From: Kribbella sandramycini
GTDB lineage: Bacteria > Actinomycetota > Actinomycetes > Propionibacteriales > Kribbellaceae
Assembly (NCBI RefSeq): GCF_013131805.1
Contig: NZ_JABJRC010000014.1
Span: forward strand, 36,347-100,346
Direction of reading: 5' to 3'
Length of the DNA: 64,000 nucleotides
Positions 7,263 through 15,690 of the stretch are shown here, piece by piece. The notes beneath the pieces are model-generated. The model worked only from the letters and a program-made list of their open reading frames with translations, searched no databases and had not been told where the DNA came from. The stretch's first letter is position 1; every line of letters starts with the position of its first letter. Made by a program: the position numbers and the translations under genes.

Positions 7263-8831
7263 ATGCGTGGGTTGGTGCGGGTGATGGTGGTTTGGGTGCC
7301 GGATTGGCCGGTGGTGGCGGCGGGGGGTGTGGGGGCTGTGGTGGTGTTGGAGAAGGGGCGGGTGCTGGCTACTTCGGCGGCGGCTCGGCGGGAGGGGGTG
7401 CGGCGGGGGCAGCGGGCTCGGGAGGCGCAGGCGCGGTGTCCGGAGCTGGTGGTGCTGAAGTACGACCAGCAGGCGGATGCGCGGGCGTTCGAGCCGGTGG
7501 TGGAGTGTCTGGAGGCGTTGACGCCGGGGGTGCAGGTGATCCGGCCGGGGATGTGCGCGGTGCAGGCGCGCGGGCCGGCGCGGTTCTACGGGGGTGAGGC
7601 GGCGGCCGCGGCGAAGCTGTTGGACCGGTTGGAGACGTACGACGTACCGGGCGGGCGGGTCGGGATCGCGGATGGGCCGTTCGCGGCCGAGCAGGCGGCG
7701 CGGGGGAGTTCGGAGCAGACGCGGGTGCTGGTGGTGCCGCCGGGGGAGTCGCCGGGGTTCCTGGCGCCGCTGAGCGTCGACGTCCTCGAACAGCCCACGC
7801 TGACCGGCCTGTTGCGGCGGCTCGGGCTGCGGTCGTTGGGCGCGTTCGCGCAGTTGCCCGCCGCCGACGTGCTGACGCGCTTCGGGCCGGAGGGCGCGTT
7901 CGCGCACCGGCTCGCCCGCGGGGTGGACGACCGGCCGGTCGTGGCGCGGGAGGTGCCGCCGGAGCTCGCCCGGGTGCTCGACTTCGAGCCGCCCGTGGAC
8001 CGGGTCGACCAGGTGGCGTTCGCCGTCCGGTCGATGGCCGATGAGCTGGTCGATCGGCTGACCGAGCTCGGCGGGGTCTGTACGACGTTGCGGGTCGAGA
8101 TCGGGACGGAGTCCGGGCGGATCCACGAGCGGGAGTGGCTGCATCCGCGCTGGTTCACCGCGGCGGATGTGGTCGATCGGGTGCGTTGGCAGCTACAGGG
8201 CAGCGGTACGGCGACCAGCGGGCTCACCTCGCCGGTCACCCGGGTCCGGCTCGTCCCCGCCCAGGTCGACCCGATCGGCGCGCAGGCGGACGGGTTGTGG
8301 GGCGGCGGCCCCGACGAGCGGGTCCACCGGGCGTTGTCGCGGGTGCAGAGCATGCTTGGGCACGGCGCGGTCGTGTCGGTGGTGATCGGCGGCGGGCGCG
8401 GGTTCGGCGAGCGGCAGACGCTGGTCCCGTGGGGCGACCGCCCGGTGCCGGCCCGCGCACCCGACGAGCCCTGGCCCGGCGCGCTGGCCGGCTCCACCCG
8501 CTGGCCCACGCCCGCCCCCACCACGATCTTCCCCGACCCGCTCCCCGCCGAGGTCTACGACGCCGCCGGCGCCAAGGTCGAGGTCACCGCCCGCGGCGAC
8601 CTCTCCGCCGCCCCCGCCGCCTTCCGCCTCGCCCCCGGCCCCCGAGTTGCCGACAGCAACAAACTCCACCCGATCACCGCCTGGGCCGGCCCCTGGCCCT
8701 GCGACGAACGCTGGTGGGACGCCGAAACCGCCACCCGCCAGGCCCGCTTCCAGTTCACCACCCCCGACACCCGAGCCTGGCTCTTCACCCTCCACCGAAC
8801 CACCTGGCACCTCCAAGCCACCTACGACTGA
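7263..8831 (+). CDS. imuB: Y-family DNA polymerase-like protein ImuB
   Basis: A 522-residue Y-family polymerase homologue. The palm begins at RVMVVWVPDWPVVA, where active enzymes have an acidic D-x-D-x-F-F start; the catalytic acidic residues are missing, as in ImuB scaffolds. The second palm segment (KYDQQADARAFEPVVECLEALTPGV) and the helix-hairpin-helix region (LTGLLRRLGLRSLGAFAQLPAADVLTRFG) are clear, and a C-terminal extension follows. It acts as an adaptor joining the beta clamp, ImuA and DnaE2 in SOS-induced mutagenesis. It follows imuA on the same strand after 54 bp and overlaps the convergent MarR gene by 10 bp. No dnaE2 is present in this window. Confidence 0.85.
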   Translation: MRGLVRVMVVWVPDWPVVAAGGVGAVVVLEKGRVLATSAAARREGVRRGQRAREAQARCPELVVLKYDQQADARAFEPVVECLEALTPGVQVIRPGMCAVQARGPARFYGGEAAAAAKLLDRLETYDVPGGRVGIADGPFAAEQAARGSSEQTRVLVVPPGESPGFLAPLSVDVLEQPTLTGLLRRLGLRSLGAFAQLPAADVLTRFGPEGAFAHRLARGVDDRPVVAREVPPELARVLDFEPPVDRVDQVAFAVRSMADELVDRLTELGGVCTTLRVEIGTESGRIHEREWLHPRWFTAADVVDRVRWQLQGSGTATSGLTSPVTRVRLVPAQVDPIGAQADGLWGGGPDERVHRALSRVQSMLGHGAVVSVVIGGGRGFGERQTLVPWGDRPVPARAPDEPWPGALAGSTRWPTPAPTTIFPDPLPAEVYDAAGAKVEVTARGDLSAAPAAFRLAPGPRVADSNKLHPITAWAGPWPCDERWWDAETATRQARFQFTTPDTRAWLFTLHRTTWHLQATYD

Positions 8832-9247
8832 AGGAGGGCGGATTCGAGAGTGGTCAGGGCGGAGCGGAGGGCTGTCAGTTGGGGGTGGGAGAGGTGGGTG
8901 AAGAGGTTGTGGAGAGCGGTGTTGCCGGTGGCGAGGGCAGTGGTGAGAGTGGTGCGGCCCGCGGGGGTGAGGGTGACGAGGTTGGAGCGGGCGTCGGTGG
9001 GGCTGGGGTGGCGGCGGATGAGGTGGTCGCGCTGGAGGGATTCGAGGGCCTGGGTGATGGAGCGCGGGGCCTGGGCGAGCTCTTCGGCGAGGCGGGCCTG
9101 GTTGACGGGTTCGAGGCGGTCGATGGCCTGGAGGAGTTTGAGGCGGGACAGGGAAACGCCGTCGGCGGCGAGCTGGTCGTCGACCGTACGGCGGATGTGG
9201 TGAGCCAGCTGGAGGTACTGCAATCCGACCTGGGTCGCGTCGACCAT
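8822..9247 (-). CDS. MarR-family transcriptional regulator
   Basis: A 141-residue MarR regulator with the winged helix at SRLKLLQAIDRLEPVNQARLAEEL, a recognition helix RSITQALESLQRDHLI and the wing RRHPSPTDARSNLVTLT. The ATG at 9247 is taken; a TTG at 9259 is an alternative closer to the operator. It is divergent from an SDR gene, with two near-identical 12-bp palindromes in the 71-bp gap, the usual arrangement for a MarR repressor controlling itself and the neighbouring enzyme. Its 3' end overlaps imuB by 10 bp. Confidence 0.92.
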   Translation of the reverse strand: MVDATQVGLQYLQLAHHIRRTVDDQLAADGVSLSRLKLLQAIDRLEPVNQARLAEELAQAPRSITQALESLQRDHLIRRHPSPTDARSNLVTLTPAGRTTLTTALATGNTALHNLFTHLSHPQLTALRSALTTLESALLQS

Positions 9248-9262
9248 GAACCGATCCAATCG

Positions 9263-9302
9263 TGAGGTGCCTCAGCAAATGGTAATTTAGTGAGGTACCT
9301 CA
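9263..9302. promoter_or_regulatory. Paired palindromic MarR operator
   Basis: TGAGGTGCCTCA at 9263-9274 and the perfect palindrome TGAGGTACCTCA at 9291-9302 lie 28 bp apart (start to start) between the divergent marR and SDR genes. They differ only at one central base. The spacing and position suit binding by two MarR dimers across both promoters. Confidence 0.8.
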
Positions 9303-9318
9303 GGGAAAGGAGAAGGTC

Positions 9319-10131
9319 GTGCACGTGGTGATCACCGGGGCTACGCAAGGGTTGGGGCGGTTGGTTGCGGGGGAGTTGGCGCGGCGGGGCGCGGAGCTGA
9401 CGGTTGTGGGTCGTAGCCGGGCGAAGGTGGCGGAGCTGCGGCGGGAGCTTGATGGTCCGGTCGGGTTCTGCGCGGCTGAGCTGTCGAATCTGGGGGAGGT
9501 GCGGCGGGCCGGCGAGACGATCGCCGAAGGGCGGGCGGTGGATGTGCTGATCAACAACGCGGGCGTCCACGCGTTCTCGCAGCGGATCACCGGGGAGGGC
9601 TTCAGTGAGATGGTCGCGGTCAACTACCTGGCGCCGTGGCTGCTGACCAGTTTGCTGAGCCCGACGACGCGCGTGGTGACGGTCGCGTCGCAGGCCTCGC
9701 GGCACTCCGGCGCGCTCGACCCGGTGTCCGACCTCCGGCGTACCGACGACTACACGCGCCGCGGCTCCAGCGCCTGGTACGGGTGGACCAAGCTGCTGGA
9801 CATCATGTTCAGCCAGGAGTTGGCCCGCCGCCTCCCCGGAGTCGGCGTGAACTGCTGCGACCCCGGCTTCAACACCACCGGCCTCGGCCGTGAGCTGCCC
9901 TTTGCCGGCGCTCTCCAGCGCATCCTCACCGCGGCCCGGATCGGCGACCCGCGCCGCGGCGCCGCGATCATCACCGCGCTGGCGATCGATCCGGCGTACG
10001 ACGGCGTCACCGGTGGGTACTTCGCCCGCGACGGCCGGCCGCTGACCTGCCCCGAGCCCGGCCGCTCCGAGGAGAAGCAGCGCGCGCTCTGGGCGGAGAC
10101 CGCCGCGACCCTACAAAGCGTCGGCGCGTGA
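9319..10131 (+). CDS. SDR-family oxidoreductase under MarR control
   Basis: A 270-residue short-chain dehydrogenase of the retinol-dehydrogenase-like/WW-oxidoreductase type. Motifs seen: TGATQGLG near the N terminus for NADP binding, NNAG, VASQAS carrying the catalytic Ser, and YGWTK with Tyr154 and Lys158. It starts at GTG with AAAGGAGAAGG just upstream. The double palindrome and divergent MarR gene indicate that it is induced by a small molecule that is probably its substrate or a toxic relative. The last 21 bp overlap the convergent sigma-factor gene. Confidence 0.9.
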   Translation: MHVVITGATQGLGRLVAGELARRGAELTVVGRSRAKVAELRRELDGPVGFCAAELSNLGEVRRAGETIAEGRAVDVLINNAGVHAFSQRITGEGFSEMVAVNYLAPWLLTSLLSPTTRVVTVASQASRHSGALDPVSDLRRTDDYTRRGSSAWYGWTKLLDIMFSQELARRLPGVGVNCCDPGFNTTGLGRELPFAGALQRILTAARIGDPRRGAAIITALAIDPAYDGVTGGYFARDGRPLTCPEPGRSEEKQRALWAETAATLQSVGA

Positions 10132-11286
10132 CTGGAGGTAGTGCTGCTCCGGAGCGCTCGCCGTCTGCCGGGCCGCCATCGCATACGCCTCCCGGGCCGC
10201 GGGCGCGTCGCCGGCGAGTTCGAGGAGATGCCCGCGGACGGCGTTGACGCGGTAGTGCTCGAAGGGCAGGGCGTCCAGTTGGGCCAAGGCCCGGGTTGCC
10301 CCGTGCACCATCGCGACCGCGACGATCCGGTTCAGGGTGACCATCGGGCCGGGGGCGGTGGCCTCGAGCAACTCGTAGAGCATCAGGATCTCGCGCCAGT
10401 CGGTGTCCTCGGCCTGGCGAGCGGCCGCGTGGACGGCGGCGATCGCGGCCTGTAGCTGGTACTGCCCGACAGGCGCGGCGCGCAGTGTCGCGGTGACCAG
10501 TTCGGTGCCCTCGGCAATCGCTGCGGCGTCCCACAAGGAGCGGTCCTGTTCGGGCAGCGGCACCAGGTGCCCTTCGGCAGTAGCCCGGGCCGGACGCCGG
10601 GCATCGGTCAGCAGCATCAGCGCGAGCAGCCCCGCGACCTCCCCTTCCGCAGGGAGCTGGCTGTGCAGCTGGCGGGTCAGCCGGATCGCCTCCGCGCTCA
10701 GCTCGACCCGGTGCAACGCATCACCCGACGAAGCGGTGTAGCCCTCGTTGAAGATCAGATAGAGCACATGCAGCACAGCCGCCAGCCGCGCCGGTAGCTC
10801 GTCGGCAGGCGGCAAGCTGAATGACGCACCGGGCAGCTTCGCCTTCGCCCGGCTGATCCGCTGCCCGATCGTTGCCTCTGGCACCAGAAAGGCCCGCGCG
10901 ATCTCACCGGTCGTCAGCCCACCCACTGCCCGCAGCGTGAGCGCTACCTGCGACTGCGCGGTCAGCGCCGGGTGACAACACAGCATCAGCAGTGTCAACG
11001 AGTCGTCGACCGCAGCGACCTCAGGCACCGGCTCCAGCGCCACAGCCTCCTCCCGACGCTGCCGGGCCGCCGCACTCCGCAGTACTTCGATCCGCCGCCG
11101 CGACGCGACCGTGATCAGCCAGCTCCGCGGGTTGTCCGGTACGCCGTCCTTCGGCCACTGCTGTGCCGCAGCGAGCAACGCCTCCTGTACGGCGTCCTCA
11201 CACGCGTCGAAATCGCCGTACCGGCGTGTCAGCGCACTCAACACCCGAGGCGCCTCCGCCCGCAGCACCTCCTCCAGCGCACTCAC
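10111..11286 (-). CDS. ECF RNA polymerase sigma factor, long DUF6596/ECF42-type
   Basis: A 391-residue sigma factor with sigma-2 (RYGDFDACEDAVQEALLAA, then PRSWLITVASRRRIEVLRS) and sigma-4 (LTLRAVGGLTTGEIARAFLVPEATIGQRISRAK) regions in the first 190 residues. A long C-terminal helical/TPR-like extension containing NEGYTASSG follows, the signature of the ECF42-type group. Its ATG overlaps the stop of the YciI/DGPF gene, the standard partner of this group, so the two form one operon. These sigma factors have no classical anti-sigma factor; the C-terminal extension is thought to control activity. Confidence 0.92.
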   Translation of the reverse strand: MSALEEVLRAEAPRVLSALTRRYGDFDACEDAVQEALLAAAQQWPKDGVPDNPRSWLITVASRRRIEVLRSAAARQRREEAVALEPVPEVAAVDDSLTLLMLCCHPALTAQSQVALTLRAVGGLTTGEIARAFLVPEATIGQRISRAKAKLPGASFSLPPADELPARLAAVLHVLYLIFNEGYTASSGDALHRVELSAEAIRLTRQLHSQLPAEGEVAGLLALMLLTDARRPARATAEGHLVPLPEQDRSLWDAAAIAEGTELVTATLRAAPVGQYQLQAAIAAVHAAARQAEDTDWREILMLYELLEATAPGPMVTLNRIVAVAMVHGATRALAQLDALPFEHYRVNAVRGHLLELAGDAPAAREAYAMAARQTASAPEQHYLQSRADAL

Positions 11287-11651
11287 ATGTACGCCGACAA
11301 GTCGCGCACCGGCCGCACCTCGACCACGCTGTACGGTGCCTCCGGAATCAGCGCGACGATCTCCACCGCGCGCTCCATCGACTCACAGTCGAGCAGGTAG
11401 AACCCAGCCAGCTGCTCCTTCACCTCCGCGAACGGCCCATCCGTCGTCAGCGGCCGTCCGTCCCGTACCAGGACCTGCTTGGTCGCGCCCGGGTCGTCCA
11501 GCGACTCCGACGCGAGCAGCTCGCTCCGCTCGGCCAGCGCCTCGTGCAACCGGGCATACCCGGCCATGCCCTCCTGTTTCTGCTCGTCCGACAGCGCGTC
11601 CCACACCGCCCGCGACTCCGGATTGCCGTAGATCAGGACCAGGAACTTCAC
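11283..11651 (-). CDS. YciI/DGPF-domain protein
   Basis: A 122-residue YCII-related protein with the hallmark DGPF in RPLTTDGPFAEVKEQLAGF. The start is the GTG at 11651, beginning VKFLVLIYG, with GGAGGT 5 nt upstream; a longer frame lacks a good ribosome site. It is the first gene of a two-gene operon with the ECF sigma factor, linked by an ATGA overlap. In known genomes DGPF proteins are constant companions of ECF42-type sigma factors, but their biochemical role is not established. Confidence 0.92.
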   Translation of the reverse strand: MKFLVLIYGNPESRAVWDALSDEQKQEGMAGYARLHEALAERSELLASESLDDPGATKQVLVRDGRPLTTDGPFAEVKEQLAGFYLLDCESMERAVEIVALIPEAPYSVVEVRPVRDLSAYM

Positions 11652-11849
11652 ACCGCACCTCCGAAAACCAGCATCACCCTTGGATATCGATCGGGTCACC
11701 GGTTCATAGCATGCGTAGCGGCTCAGACTGAGAAGCGTTCAGGTGAGGAGAGGAAAGTCGGGGCATGCCCCTAGCGTGGCCGGGCATGGCCCGGACCGAA
11801 GGCCCAAGTACAGTTACCACCGGTGTCAGGGTGAGAGAGGAGGGGGCGC

Positions 11850-12443
11850 GTGCCGGACTTGGAAGTGTCCGACCGGGTGGTCACGATCCCGAACGCGCTC
11901 AGCTTCCTCCGGTTGCTGGGTGTGCCGCTGTTCCTGTGGCTGGTTCTCGGGCCGCAGGAAGACGGCTGGGCGTTGCTGGTGCTGGCGATCTCCGGGTTCA
12001 CGGACTGGGCCGACGGGCAGATCGCCCGCCGGATGAACCAGACGACCCGGCTGGGCCAGATGCTCGACCCGGTCGCCGACCGGCTGTACATCTTCGCGAC
12101 CGTGCTCGGGCTGGCGCTGCGCGACATCATCCCGTGGTGGCTGGCGATCGCGCTGCCGCTGCGTGACCTGTTGCTCACGTTCACGCTGCCGGCGTTGCAT
12201 CGCCGCGGTTTCAACGCGCTGCCGGTGCACTTCCTCGGCAAGTCCGCGACCTTCTGCCTGCTCTATGCGTTCCCGCTGCTCCTGCTCGGCGACGGCGACA
12301 GCACGCTGAACCTGCTGGCCCGCGTGTTCGGCTGGGCGTTCGCGATCTGGGGCACCGCGCTGTACTACTGGGCCGGCGCGCTGTACTTCGCCCAGCTGCG
12401 GCACCTGATCCAGACCGTGAAACCGCTCAAGGATCCCGGGTAG
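11850..12443 (+). CDS. CDP-alcohol phosphatidyltransferase family protein
   Basis: A 197-residue membrane enzyme that transfers a phosphatidyl group from CDP-diacylglycerol to an alcohol acceptor. The family motif D-x2-D-G-x2-A-R-x8-G-x3-D-x3-D is complete, starting at Asp52 (DWADGQIAR) and ending in GQMLDPVADR. Hydrophobic segments before and after it give several membrane helices. The acceptor (glycerol-3-phosphate, inositol phosphate or other) cannot be told. It is the first gene of a run (stop to next start 3 bp) with the DUF881 and small basic protein genes, a conserved actinobacterial arrangement. Confidence 0.92.
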   Translation: MPDLEVSDRVVTIPNALSFLRLLGVPLFLWLVLGPQEDGWALLVLAISGFTDWADGQIARRMNQTTRLGQMLDPVADRLYIFATVLGLALRDIIPWWLAIALPLRDLLLTFTLPALHRRGFNALPVHFLGKSATFCLLYAFPLLLLGDGDSTLNLLARVFGWAFAIWGTALYYWAGALYFAQLRHLIQTVKPLKDPG

Positions 12444-12446
12444 CCC

Positions 12447-13295
12447 GTGAGCGCATCGCCACCACCCGCACCGCCGAAGCAGCAGCCCCGGCGCGTCGAC
12501 GCCTCGATGTCGCTGCTGAACAACCTGATGGCACACCCGATCGACGAGGGGTACGCCGCCGCCGCGCGGACCCGCCCGAGCCAGGACGGCAAGCGCGTCC
12601 GGCCGCGGCACCGGGTGCTGCTCGGCGCCGCGGCGATCGTGCTCGGCTTCCTGCTCGCGGTCGCCGCCTCGCAGAACTTCGCCGGCGCGCCCGAGGCCGA
12701 GAAGCAGCGCCGGGAGCTGATCACCCGGATCAACCAGGCCGACAACCGCCTCGACGGGATGCGCACCCGGCAGACCCAGCTGGCCGACGAGGTCCGCCGG
12801 CTGCAGGCCGGCGGGCTGGCCAACACCAGCCAGGGCGCCGCGCTGCAGCAGAAACTCGACGACCTGGAGCTGCGGACGGGCGCGATCGCCGTCACCGGGC
12901 CGGGGGTCAAGGTGGTCGTCGACGACGCCAAGGACGCCGGCAAAGAGGGCCGGCTGCTCGACGTCGACATCCAGCAGCTCGTCAACGGGCTCTGGACGGC
13001 GGGCGCCGAGGCGATCTCGGTGAACGGGCACCGGCTCACGTCGATGACCGCGATCCGCGGCGCGGGCAGTGCGATCACGGTCGGCTACAGCTCGCTGACG
13101 CCGCCGTACACGGTGCTCGCGATCGGGGACTCCGCGACCCTGCCGGCCCGGTTCGCGCAGAGCTCGGGCGGCCAGTGGGTGCAGTACCTGGTCAGCAACT
13201 TCGATGTCCGGATGACGACCACGACGGAGGACTCCTTGCTGGTGCCGGCCGATGCCACCATCGCGCTGCGATACGCGAAGGTGGGTAAGAGATGA
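12447..13295 (+). CDS. DUF881-family membrane-anchored protein
   Basis: A 282-residue protein with a cytoplasmic proline-rich N terminus, one membrane helix (VLLGAAAIVLGFLLAVAAS), a coiled-coil segment (AEKQRRELITRINQADNRL and on) and an extracellular DUF881 domain ending near the C terminus. Its stop overlaps the small basic protein start (ATGA). DUF881 proteins are conserved in Gram-positive bacteria next to division and envelope genes; function is unknown, with a role in the division or septum apparatus suspected from context. Confidence 0.88.
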   Translation: MSASPPPAPPKQQPRRVDASMSLLNNLMAHPIDEGYAAAARTRPSQDGKRVRPRHRVLLGAAAIVLGFLLAVAASQNFAGAPEAEKQRRELITRINQADNRLDGMRTRQTQLADEVRRLQAGGLANTSQGAALQQKLDDLELRTGAIAVTGPGVKVVVDDAKDAGKEGRLLDVDIQQLVNGLWTAGAEAISVNGHRLTSMTAIRGAGSAITVGYSSLTPPYTVLAIGDSATLPARFAQSSGGQWVQYLVSNFDVRMTTTTEDSLLVPADATIALRYAKVGKR

Positions 13296-13624
13296 TCGCC
13301 GTCCTCGGACTCGTCATCGGTGTGGTGATCGGCCTGCTGGTCGCCCCCGACGTCCCCGAGTGGGCGCAGCCGTACCTGCCGATCGCGGTGGTCGCCGCGC
13401 TGGACGCCGTCTTCGGCGCCCTCCGCGCGTTCCTGGACGGGATCTTCGACGACAAGGTCTTCGTCGTCTCGTTCGTCTCGAACGTGCTGATCGCCGCGCT
13501 CATCGTCTACCTGGGCGACCAGCTCGGCGTCGGCTCCCAGCTGTCCACCGGCGTCGTCGTGGTCCTCGGTATCCGTATCTTCACCAACATGGCCGCCATC
13601 CGCCGGCACGTCTTCAGGGCCTGA
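13292..13624 (+). CDS. sbp: Small basic protein (DUF1290/Sbp) membrane protein
   Basis: A 110-residue integral membrane protein with three hydrophobic stretches (IAVLGLVIGVVIGLLVA; LPIAVVAALDAVFGALRAF; FVSNVLIAALIVYLGDQLG) and the family-typical ending VVVLGIRIFTNMAAIRRHVF. It lies between two DUF881 genes, overlapping the first by 4 bp and one base from the second, exactly as the sbp homologue sits in other Gram-positive genomes. Biochemical function is unknown. Confidence 0.9.
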   Translation: MIAVLGLVIGVVIGLLVAPDVPEWAQPYLPIAVVAALDAVFGALRAFLDGIFDDKVFVVSFVSNVLIAALIVYLGDQLGVGSQLSTGVVVVLGIRIFTNMAAIRRHVFRA

Positions 13625-13625
13625 C

Positions 13626-14621
13626 ATGACCGACAAACCCGAACCCCCCGACGACGATCCCACCGTCGCAGCCAACTGGTGGTCCGCCGAACCCGGCCCC
13701 CCGGAGAAGGCAGCAGAACCGGAGCAGCCGACTCCCGCGGTGGAGCCGGTGGCGCCGGCCCGGCCGAAAGCGGAGCATGCGAAGCCGCCGCGGTACGAGG
13801 CGCCGGCCGCGGCCAAGCCCGATGAGGCTGCGGAGCAGCCGCATCCGGTGGCGCCGACGCCGATGCCGGCGGTGAAGAAGGCGCGGACGCCGAACCTGGC
13901 GCTGAACCGGCTCAAGGCGGGGTTCAAGCCGTCGCGCGGGCAGGCGATCGTTGCGGTGGTGCTGGCGCTGGTCGCGTGTGTGGCGGTGGTGCAGGTGCGG
14001 GTGAACCGGGCCGACGACGGCTACCAGAACGCCCGCCGTGAGGACCTGATCGCGATCCTGGACGGGCTCGGGCAGAACACCCGCCGGCTGGAGAGCGAGA
14101 TCACCGAGCTGGAGGAGCGGAAGAACTCGCTGTCCTCGAGTGCGGACAAGGCCGAGACGGCGCGCGCCCAGGCCGAGGCCCAGGTGCGCACGCTCGGCAT
14201 CCTGGCCGGCACGCTGCCGGCCGTCGGCCCCGGCGTCCGGATCACGCTGAACGACCCCGAGGGCAAGATGACGTCGGGCAACCTGCTGGACGCCATCGAG
14301 GAGCTGCGCGACGCCGGCGCGGAGGCCATCCAGATCAACGGCTCGGCCCGGGTGGTGGCCAGCACCGATTTCATCGACGACACCCCCGGGATCCGCGTCG
14401 ACGGCCAGAAGCTCAACTCGCCGTACGTCATCGAGGCGATCGGCGAGTCGCACAACCTGGCCGAGGCGGCCAACTTCCCCGGCGGCCTGGTCAGCGAGGT
14501 GACCGGTCCGCAGGTCGGGGGGACCGCCGAGGTGACCGAGCAGACCAGTGTCTCGATCACCGCCTTGCACCCGCTGGAAGAGCATCGCTACGCTCGCCCG
14601 GCGCCCAGCCCGACCAAGTAA
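13626..14621 (+). CDS. DUF881-family membrane-anchored protein, second copy
   Basis: A 331-residue paralogue of the upstream DUF881 protein. It has a longer acidic, Pro/Ala-rich cytoplasmic N terminus (about 95 residues), one membrane helix (QAIVAVVLALVACVAVVQV), a coiled coil rich in Glu/Arg (ITELEERKNSLSSSADKAE) and the extracellular DUF881 fold (GPGVRITLNDPEG; INGSARVVASTDF). The pair of DUF881 proteins flanking Sbp suggests a membrane complex, perhaps a heteromer; this is inference. Confidence 0.88.
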   Translation: MTDKPEPPDDDPTVAANWWSAEPGPPEKAAEPEQPTPAVEPVAPARPKAEHAKPPRYEAPAAAKPDEAAEQPHPVAPTPMPAVKKARTPNLALNRLKAGFKPSRGQAIVAVVLALVACVAVVQVRVNRADDGYQNARREDLIAILDGLGQNTRRLESEITELEERKNSLSSSADKAETARAQAEAQVRTLGILAGTLPAVGPGVRITLNDPEGKMTSGNLLDAIEELRDAGAEAIQINGSARVVASTDFIDDTPGIRVDGQKLNSPYVIEAIGESHNLAEAANFPGGLVSEVTGPQVGGTAEVTEQTSVSITALHPLEEHRYARPAPSPTK

Positions 14622-14654
14622 CTTCGCGCGAGACTTTCCAGAAAGAGGACGAAG

Positions 14655-15038
14655 GTGTACCCCGAAGACCTGAAGTACACGGCCGAGCACGAGTGGGTGA
14701 AGGCCGACGGCGAGGCCCCCGTGCGGATCGGTATCACCGACTTCGCGCAGGACGCGCTCGGCGACATCGTGTACGTGCAGCTGCCCGAGGTGGGCAGCGC
14801 GGTGCGGGCCGGCGACGCCTGCGGCGAGCTCGAGTCGACCAAGAGCGTCAGCGATCTGTTCGCCCCCGTGAACGGCACCGTGACGGCGGTGAACGAGGCC
14901 TTGGCCGACCAGCCCGACCTGGTCAACACCGACCCGTACGGCGAGGGCTGGCTGCTCGACATCCAGGTCGAGGACGCCGCCGAGGTCGAGGCCCTGATGG
15001 ACGCCGAGACCTACCAGGGCCAGCTCGACCCGAGCTGA
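14655..15038 (+). CDS. gcvH: Glycine cleavage system H protein
   Basis: A 127-residue lipoyl carrier of the glycine cleavage complex, shuttling the aminomethyl group between the P, T and L proteins. The lipoylated Lys63 lies in CGELESTKSVSDLF and the N terminus (YPEDLKYTAEHEWVK) is standard. Translation starts at GTG after GAAAGAGGACGAAG. The gene is followed by a strong hairpin at 15061-15090. gcvP lies 2.8 kb downstream; gcvT is not in the window. Confidence 0.97.
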   Translation: MYPEDLKYTAEHEWVKADGEAPVRIGITDFAQDALGDIVYVQLPEVGSAVRAGDACGELESTKSVSDLFAPVNGTVTAVNEALADQPDLVNTDPYGEGWLLDIQVEDAAEVEALMDAETYQGQLDPS

Positions 15039-15060
15039 GCACCGGCTGATAGGTTTACCG

Positions 15061-15090
15061 GGCCTCAACCGCTGATCGAGGGTTGGGGCC
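15061..15090 (+). terminator. Hairpin after gcvH
   Basis: GGCCTCAACC and GGTTGGGGCC form a 10-bp stem (one G-T pair) with a 10-nt loop about 20 bp after the gcvH stop. There is no clear U-tract, as is common in actinobacteria. Confidence 0.65.
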
Positions 15091-15159
15091 CGGGTCCACA
15101 CTGTTATCACGGGGTCTACGCAATCAACGTCGCCTAACGGCGATCGGGAGGATCACAGC

Positions 15160-15690
15160 ATGCCGTTCTGCAACCAGTGCGGGCACGAGAACTCCGAGGG
15201 CAGCCGGTTCTGCTCGCAGTGCGGAGCGATGCTCCCTGGCGCGGACCGACCCGCCGCCGCGACGCCGGCTCCCGGTGTCACCGACACCGCGATGCTGACG
15301 CCGATCTCGGTCGAGCCCGAGACCGAGCGCTTCGATCAGGGCGAGCCGCTGTCGGCCGACGACCAGGCCGCCGTCGGCGCGCTGCCGGCCGGGTCCGCCC
15401 TGCTGATCGTCCAGCGCGGCCCGAACGCGGGCAGCCGCTTCCTGCTGGACGTCGACGTGGTCACCGCCGGCCGGCACCCGGACAGCGACATCTTCCTCGA
15501 CGACGTGACGGTCTCCCGCCGGCACGCCGAGTTCCGCCGCGACGGCTACGGCGTCAAGGTCCGCGACGTCGGCAGCCTGAACGGCACCTACGTGAACCGG
15601 GACCGGATCGACGAGGTCCAGCTGAACAACGGCGACGAGGTCCAGATCGGCAAGTACCGGCTGGTCTACTACGCCAGTGGCCAAGCCTGA
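15160..15690 (+). CDS. garA: Zinc-ribbon/FHA-domain protein, GarA/OdhI-like
   Basis: A 176-residue protein with an N-terminal zinc ribbon (CNQCGHEN...CSQCG), a flexible middle and a C-terminal FHA domain (about residues 75-165; GRHPDSDIFL, SRRHAEF, GSLNGTYVN). GarA/OdhI homologues are phosphorylated by Ser/Thr kinases and inhibit 2-oxoglutarate dehydrogenase while controlling glutamate metabolism. The N-terminal zinc ribbon is longer than in the mycobacterial protein and no obvious ETTS phosphoacceptor motif is visible; threonines in the ETERF/TDTAMLT region are the nearest candidates. Its 3' end overlaps the ftsR-like gene by 14 bp. Confidence 0.85.
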   Translation: MPFCNQCGHENSEGSRFCSQCGAMLPGADRPAAATPAPGVTDTAMLTPISVEPETERFDQGEPLSADDQAAVGALPAGSALLIVQRGPNAGSRFLLDVDVVTAGRHPDSDIFLDDVTVSRRHAEFRRDGYGVKVRDVGSLNGTYVNRDRIDEVQLNNGDEVQIGKYRLVYYASGQA

